Assembly: GCA_028822125.1 (NCBI GenBank)
Contig: JAPKEK010000042.1
Coordinates: 1-10,098 of the forward strand
Direction: 5' to 3'
DNA: 10,098 nt
Source of the DNA: Pseudomonadales bacterium
GTDB taxonomy: Bacteria > Pseudomonadota > Gammaproteobacteria > Pseudomonadales > Azotimanducaceae
Shown here: positions 6,202 through 10,098 of the stretch, one piece after another
Layout of the letters: every line of letters starts with the position of its first letter
Numbering within the stretch: the first letter of the stretch is position 1
Notes under the pieces: generated by a model
What the model was told of the DNA's origin: nothing
The model's input: the letters and a program-made list of their open reading frames with translations, nothing else
Database searches by the model: none
Program-made: the position numbers and the translations under genes

Positions 6202-9200
6202 ATGCAAGTGATTACAAAAGTGTTGATCGCCAATCGAGGTGAAATTGCCATACGAATTGCCCGGGCAGCCCAGGCGCTGGGCATCCATAGCATCAGTATC
6301 TACGCCAAAGAAGATGAGCTGTCCCTGCACACTCGGCATACCGACCAGCGTATTCAACTGGACCAAAGCACCGATCCCGTCGCTGCTTACCTTAATATAG
6401 ACAATATCATGCAAATTGCGATGGATAACAGCTGCGATGCCATTCATCCCGGCTACGGCTTCCTATCGGAAAATGCCGAGCTGGCCTCCGCCTGCGAGGC
6501 AGCAGGCATAATCTTTGTCGGGCCGGCCGCGGATACACTGAAACTGTTTGGCAACAAGGTCGAAGCCAGGAAACTGGCGGCATCAATCGGTATCCCTATA
6601 GTTCCCGGCACGGCTATAGCCAATCCAGAACAAGCAAAACAATTTGCCGATAACAACGGGTTCCCTGTAATGGTCAAAGCAGTGGCCGGCGGCGGCGGCA
6701 GAGGTATGCGCGCAGTACATTCACAGGATGAATTAAAAGATGCCTTTTTACGATGCCAGAGTGAGGCTGAAGCTGCCTTTGCTGACGGCGCGCTGTTAAT
6801 TGAAAAACTCATTGAACAGCCCAGGCACATTGAAGTTCAGATTCTGGCGGACGCCAACGGTGAGGTGGTGCACCTGTTCGAACGCGACTGCTCCATCCAG
6901 CAAAGAAACCAGAAAGTCATGGAGATCGCACCCGCGCCAAATCTGGCACATTCCCTGAGGTCAAAAATACTCGATGCTGCGGTTCAGCTGATAAAATCCG
7001 CGGGGTATAAGAATGCTGGGACCGTGGAATTTCTGATAACACCAGAAACAGCTGAGTATTTCTTTATTGAGTGTAATCCCCGCATCCAGGTAGAACACAC
7101 CGTGACTGAACAGGTCACCGGAATCGAACTGGTAGAGGCCCAGTTCCTCATTGCAGCAGGTGGCAGTCTGCAGGATCTACAATTAACTGACATAGCAGCC
7201 CCTCGCGGATTCTCCATTCAGACCCGAATCGTTGTCCAGAGTACAGGCACCATCACCGCTTACAAGGAACCCTCAGGACCCGGTATCAGAGTCGATAGCA
7301 CGGGCTATGCAGGTTATAGCCCCCCGCCCCAGTTTGACCCATTACTGGGCAAACTGATCTGTACCGCACCTTCTTACGACATGGCATTACAAAAAACCCG
7401 GAAAGCACTGGAAGAATTTCATATTCAGGGCGTATCGACCAATCTGGCTCAACTAAGGGCGATCACTGAAAACAAAACTGTTAAAGCAGCCGATGCCCGT
7501 ACAACCTTGCTGGCCGATGCATCCTCTGACCTGAAGCCAACCACACAGATCAGCGAACCATTGCAGCTGCTGCAACAACAAGCCAGAACCCTGGGAACCA
7601 GCCACACCAGTAATAGCCTGACTCCAAATACCAATGCCGGCCTTACCGTGGCCGAGGGCCAGAGACCGGTAGAGTGCCCGATGAGTGGCAGCGTTATAGA
7701 AATAAACGTATCACTTGAAGATCAGGTAAAATCCGGTGATACCCTGCTTGTCATCAGCGCGATGAAAATGGAGACCGTCGTCACGGCACCCTGCTCTGGA
7801 AATATCGTTGCTATTGGCAATCTGGGCATCGGCGTTGGCGTAACTGCGGGTGAGGTAGTGCTGGCAATCGAGCCATCTGCAACTGATGAGTCCATCGCCT
7901 TCGAGGCAGACAACTCCTGGATACCCGTCCTGGAGGAAGTAGCGACCCTGAGGGCACTGGCTGAAAAAAGACTGACCGCTGGCTCACAGGACCCTGGCGT
8001 TGTTCGCCAGCGCTCCCGGGGGAAACTAACCTGCCGTGAACGAATCGAACTGCTGCTCGATGATGATTCATTCAGGGAAGTCGGTAGCGTCGCCGGGTTC
8101 GCCTCGTACGATGATCAAGGGGAAATAAATGCCTTCACACCGGCTAACCACGTCGGCGGCTGGGGCGAGATTGAAAACAGAACGACCATCGTCTGCGCCG
8201 ATGATTTCACCTCCAGAGGTGGTCATGCAGACGGTGCTATCGGCGCCAAAAGCCTGTATCTGGATCGCCTGTCAATGGAACTCAGAGTTCCCTCTGTTCG
8301 TCTGCTGGATGGATCATCCGGCGGTGGCAGTGTCGCAGCGATGGTGCCACAGCAGAAAAAAGACGGCGATAGCGATGCCAGGGAAAGTACCGGTGCCATC
8401 AAAGCAGGCAGGCCGAGGGTGGCCGGGTCCGGCGGATCATTCCTGCCCGGGCATCTTGGCAGCAACCCTTATACCAAACAGCTCAATACGGTCCCGGTAG
8501 TCAATATGCTGCTGGGCAGCGTTGTCGGCATCGGCGCCGCCAAAGCCGTATTAGGACACTTTTCAGTTATGGTCCGGGATATAGCCCAGCTATTCGTCGC
8601 AGGACCGCCTGTGGTTAGTCATGCCATGGGTTACGACATAAGCAAGGAAGATCTGGGCGGCTGGCACGTTCACTGCACCAACGGCTCGGTTGATAATCTC
8701 GCCGAGTCCGAAGCAGAGGCCGTGGCTATGACTAAGCAGTTCCTTTCCTATTTACCCGGCAGTGTTTACGAAGCTCCACCGGTAATCGACTGCACCGACC
8801 CGATAGACCGAAGTGAACAGGAACTGCTAACCATCATCCCACGCGGAAGAACCAGCACTTTTGACATGCGGCGAGCCATCCGACTGATGGCTGACAAGGA
8901 TTCCTTTTTTGAAACTGGCGGGTTATGGGGTACCGACCAGATTACCGGCTTCGTTCGAATGAATGGTCACCCACTGGGCATTATTGCTTCAGATTCACGC
9001 CACGAAAATGGAGGGGCATTGACTGCAGATGGTTGCGATAAACTCAAGCGACACCTGGACGTCTGTGACACCTTCCACATCCCATTGCTTAACCTTGTTG
9101 ATAACCCGGGTTTCGCTGTGGGCCTGGAGCACGAGATGGCCGGTACCATACGTAAGGGCGGAGAATGGATGGTGGCCTTTGCCCAGATCAGCCTGCCCAT

Positions 9201-9570
9201 CTTTTCAGTACTCATGCGGCGAAGTTTTGGCGTCGCCGGGAATAACTACGCTACACCGCAAAGCCGGCCAACGGTGCGCATCGCCTGGCCTGCTGCTGAT
9301 GTCGGTGGTATCCCACCAGAAGGCGGAATTGAAGCTGCCTACAAACGCCAACTGGCTGAAGCAGAAGACCCTGCCGCCTTACGTGCGGAGCTTGAAGCCC
9401 GAATAGAAAGCGCTCGGGGCCCAGTGGGACCGCTTAACAAATTCCAGATCGAGGAAATGGTCGACCCCCGGCAGACCCGGCGCCTGGTCTGCGAATGGGT
9501 TCCAAACGCCTATAAAATCATCGCTCATCCAGACCGCCTGAAGCCCAGGGACATCCAGTTCAGACCCTGA
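6202..9570 (+). CDS. Single-chain biotin-dependent acyl-CoA carboxylase (LCC-like: BC-BCCP-CT fusion)
   Basis: A 1122-residue polypeptide joins all parts of an acyl-CoA carboxylase, usually made as two or more subunits. Biotin carboxylase (about 1-440) shows VLIANRGEIAIRIA near the start, Lys159, the ATP-grasp loop GGGGRGMR (163-170), Glu276, and ECNPRIQVEHTVTE with Glu290, Asn292 and Arg294. After a short Gln/Thr/Ser-rich linker comes the biotinyl domain (about 490-560) with AMKMET; Lys522 is the predicted biotinylation site. Carboxyltransferase follows: an N-half (about 595-840) with DGSSGGGS (703-710) and GIGAA (776-780, likely first oxyanion hole), and a C-half (about 875-1122) with DNPGF and SFGVAGNNYA (1008-1017, likely second). 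The order matches the single-chain long-chain acyl-CoA carboxylases (LCC) characterised from Mycobacterium avium and Rhodopseudomonas palustris. It would carboxylate an acyl-CoA at the alpha carbon using ATP and bicarbonate in the cytoplasm; chain length is unknown. CT signatures argue against pyruvate or urea carboxylase. Confidence 0.93.
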   Translation: MQVITKVLIANRGEIAIRIARAAQALGIHSISIYAKEDELSLHTRHTDQRIQLDQSTDPVAAYLNIDNIMQIAMDNSCDAIHPGYGFLSENAELASACEAAGIIFVGPAADTLKLFGNKVEARKLAASIGIPIVPGTAIANPEQAKQFADNNGFPVMVKAVAGGGGRGMRAVHSQDELKDAFLRCQSEAEAAFADGALLIEKLIEQPRHIEVQILADANGEVVHLFERDCSIQQRNQKVMEIAPAPNLAHSLRSKILDAAVQLIKSAGYKNAGTVEFLITPETAEYFFIECNPRIQVEHTVTEQVTGIELVEAQFLIAAGGSLQDLQLTDIAAPRGFSIQTRIVVQSTGTITAYKEPSGPGIRVDSTGYAGYSPPPQFDPLLGKLICTAPSYDMALQKTRKALEEFHIQGVSTNLAQLRAITENKTVKAADARTTLLADASSDLKPTTQISEPLQLLQQQARTLGTSHTSNSLTPNTNAGLTVAEGQRPVECPMSGSVIEINVSLEDQVKSGDTLLVISAMKMETVVTAPCSGNIVAIGNLGIGVGVTAGEVVLAIEPSATDESIAFEADNSWIPVLEEVATLRALAEKRLTAGSQDPGVVRQRSRGKLTCRERIELLLDDDSFREVGSVAGFASYDDQGEINAFTPANHVGGWGEIENRTTIVCADDFTSRGGHADGAIGAKSLYLDRLSMELRVPSVRLLDGSSGGGSVAAMVPQQKKDGDSDARESTGAIKAGRPRVAGSGGSFLPGHLGSNPYTKQLNTVPVVNMLLGSVVGIGAAKAVLGHFSVMVRDIAQLFVAGPPVVSHAMGYDISKEDLGGWHVHCTNGSVDNLAESEAEAVAMTKQFLSYLPGSVYEAPPVIDCTDPIDRSEQELLTIIPRGRTSTFDMRRAIRLMADKDSFFETGGLWGTDQITGFVRMNGHPLGIIASDSRHENGGALTADGCDKLKRHLDVCDTFHIPLLNLVDNPGFAVGLEHEMAGTIRKGGEWMVAFAQISLPIFSVLMRRSFGVAGNNYATPQSRPTVRIAWPAADVGGIPPEGGIEAAYKRQLAEAEDPAALRAELEARIESARGPVGPLNKFQIEEMVDPRQTRRLVCEWVPNAYKIIAHPDRLKPRDIQFRP

Positions 9571-9579
9571 TCGTGACGA

Positions 9580-9593
9580 CCCGCCAGGGCGGG
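9580..9593 (+). terminator. Possible terminator after the carboxylase gene
   Basis: CCCGCCAGGGCGGG forms a GC-rich stem with a tight loop, starting 10 nt after the stop codon and followed by ATTATT. Position and stem fit an intrinsic terminator, but the T-tract is poor. Confidence 0.45.
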
Positions 9594-9687
9594 ATTATTC
9601 AATGAAAGAGGGAGGCTGAATTAAAGCCACAGGCAAACCGGTTATTAGCAGTGAACTACTGACAGGACTGTATGGGCATGCTACTCA

Positions 9688-9735
9688 AGCGCTTTATTTA
9701 AGCGTTCAAGGAAAAAATCCCTTCGCTTAACGAAA
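9688..9735. terminator. Hairpin cluster between convergent genes, possible bidirectional terminator
   Basis: One hairpin pairs 9688-9694 with 9700-9706 (AGCGCTT and AAGCGTT, one G-T pair, 5-nt loop). A second inverted repeat pairs TTAAGCG (9698-9704) with CGCTTAA (9724-9730), with AAGG/CCTT nested inside. Read on the minus strand, a short stem TTCG/CGAA (9733-9723) is followed by GGGA and six T residues (9717-9712), which could end the lactamase-like transcript. The alternatives overlap and cannot all form at once. Confidence 0.38.
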
Positions 9736-9780
9736 TAGATGGGCCCGCTGAAACCTGAGAACTGGCTAACCTTGAATGGT

Positions 9781-10098
9781 TCACTGTTCCGCTTCCATAC
9801 TCGCACGTTCTTCAGCCATCTGCTTTAGATAACGTTCTTCTAGTTCAATAATCGCTGCCTTGAAGCCTTCAGGATCCACGAAAGTAGACACATTATAAGG
9901 CTGCCCCGGTTGCCATTTTCGATGTAGGTCATATTGGCTGCCATGCGCCGCAACCCACACGTCAACCGGCATCGCCTTCTGCCTTCTATAAGTACCGGCA
10001 AAGTCATCAGCAACGCCTGGATAAGTTGGTCCCTGCAGCAGCTTTTTACCGGCATTAATCGTGCCCATATTGGCAATCACCACCTGGTACTCTCTGCC
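9781..10098 (-). CDS. GOB-like subclass B3 metallo-beta-lactamase-type hydrolase, C-terminal part (partial)
   Basis: The frame is open to the right edge and gives 105 residues (beginning GREYQVVIANMG) before a TGA at 9783-9781. A GTG inside it (10083) is not a credible start, because the frame continues upstream with family-like sequence. The pattern is the C-terminal third of a B3 metallo-beta-lactamase: strand VVIANMGTINAGKKL, then PTYPGVADDF, DVWVAAHGSQYDLH and FVDPEGF with a final charged helix. The His of AAHGSQYDL (codon 9945-9943) corresponds to His263, a Zn2 ligand. NMGTINAG resembles the GOB lactamases, where Met occupies position 221 instead of Ser; WVAAH-SQY-LH is also GOB-like. 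B3 enzymes are periplasmic zinc hydrolases, but many environmental homologues have uncertain lactam activity. The HxHxDH motif and signal peptide lie outside the window. The gene converges on the carboxylase gene, so it is a separate transcription unit. Confidence 0.82.
   Translation of the reverse strand, partial: GREYQVVIANMGTINAGKKLLQGPTYPGVADDFAGTYRRQKAMPVDVWVAAHGSQYDLHRKWQPGQPYNVSTFVDPEGFKAAIIELEERYLKQMAEERASMEAEQ

Noticed and set aside
8129..8500. Plus-strand ORF inside the carboxylase CT domain
   Set aside because: It is a shadow; the CT frame is continuous and conserved through this stretch.
6202..9570. Pyruvate carboxylase or urea amidolyase
   Set aside because: The C-terminal half is a crotonase-fold acyl-CoA carboxyltransferase with oxyanion-hole segments, not a TIM-barrel or allophanate hydrolase.

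Overview
The window looks like part of a Pseudomonadota chromosome, probably a gammaproteobacterium. The reasons are the mid-range GC by eye, AGGAG-type ribosome binding sites, a twin-arginine signal on a molybdoenzyme, and protein families typical of aerobic marine or soil heterotrophs. The taxonomic call is inference only. No mobile elements, integrases, tRNA/rRNA genes or CRISPR arrays were seen.

Layout. The left edge (1-114, +) is the last 37 codons of an amidase-signature enzyme. After a 277-bp gap comes a minus-strand short-chain dehydrogenase/reductase (SDR) of an unusual type (392-1228). A 539-bp divergent region with an extended -10 promoter and repeated TATACCC elements separates it from an overlapping gene pair (1768-4523, +). 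That pair encodes a two-subunit molybdenum hydroxylase of the isoquinoline 1-oxidoreductase type (IorAB): a [2Fe-2S] small subunit and a Tat-exported molybdopterin large subunit. Next are an MFS permease of the MFS_3/EntS-like group (4723-5994, +) and a very large single-chain biotin-dependent acyl-CoA carboxylase (6202-9570, +). Each of these two has a plausible promoter in the roughly 200-bp gap ahead of it. At the right edge, on the minus strand and convergent with the carboxylase, is the C-terminal part of a GOB-like subclass B3 metallo-beta-lactamase-type hydrolase (9781-10098). The convergent gap holds hairpins that could end transcription from both sides.

How the genes may work together (inference). 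A molybdenum hydroxylase, an amidase, an SDR, a transporter and an acyl-CoA carboxylase could belong to a catabolic locus for a heterocyclic, aldehyde or amide substrate whose products enter CoA-thioester metabolism. No ring-cleavage enzyme, CoA ligase or regulator is visible, so the substrate cannot be named. The separate promoters and mixed strands also allow a set of independent housekeeping-like genes.

Most worth a second look: the single-chain carboxylase; the SDR, which carries an insertion in its dinucleotide-binding motif and lacks the usual Ser-Tyr-Lys residues; and the GOB-like lactamase tail, with Met in place of the usual residue 221. I see no convincing evidence of an entirely new system here.
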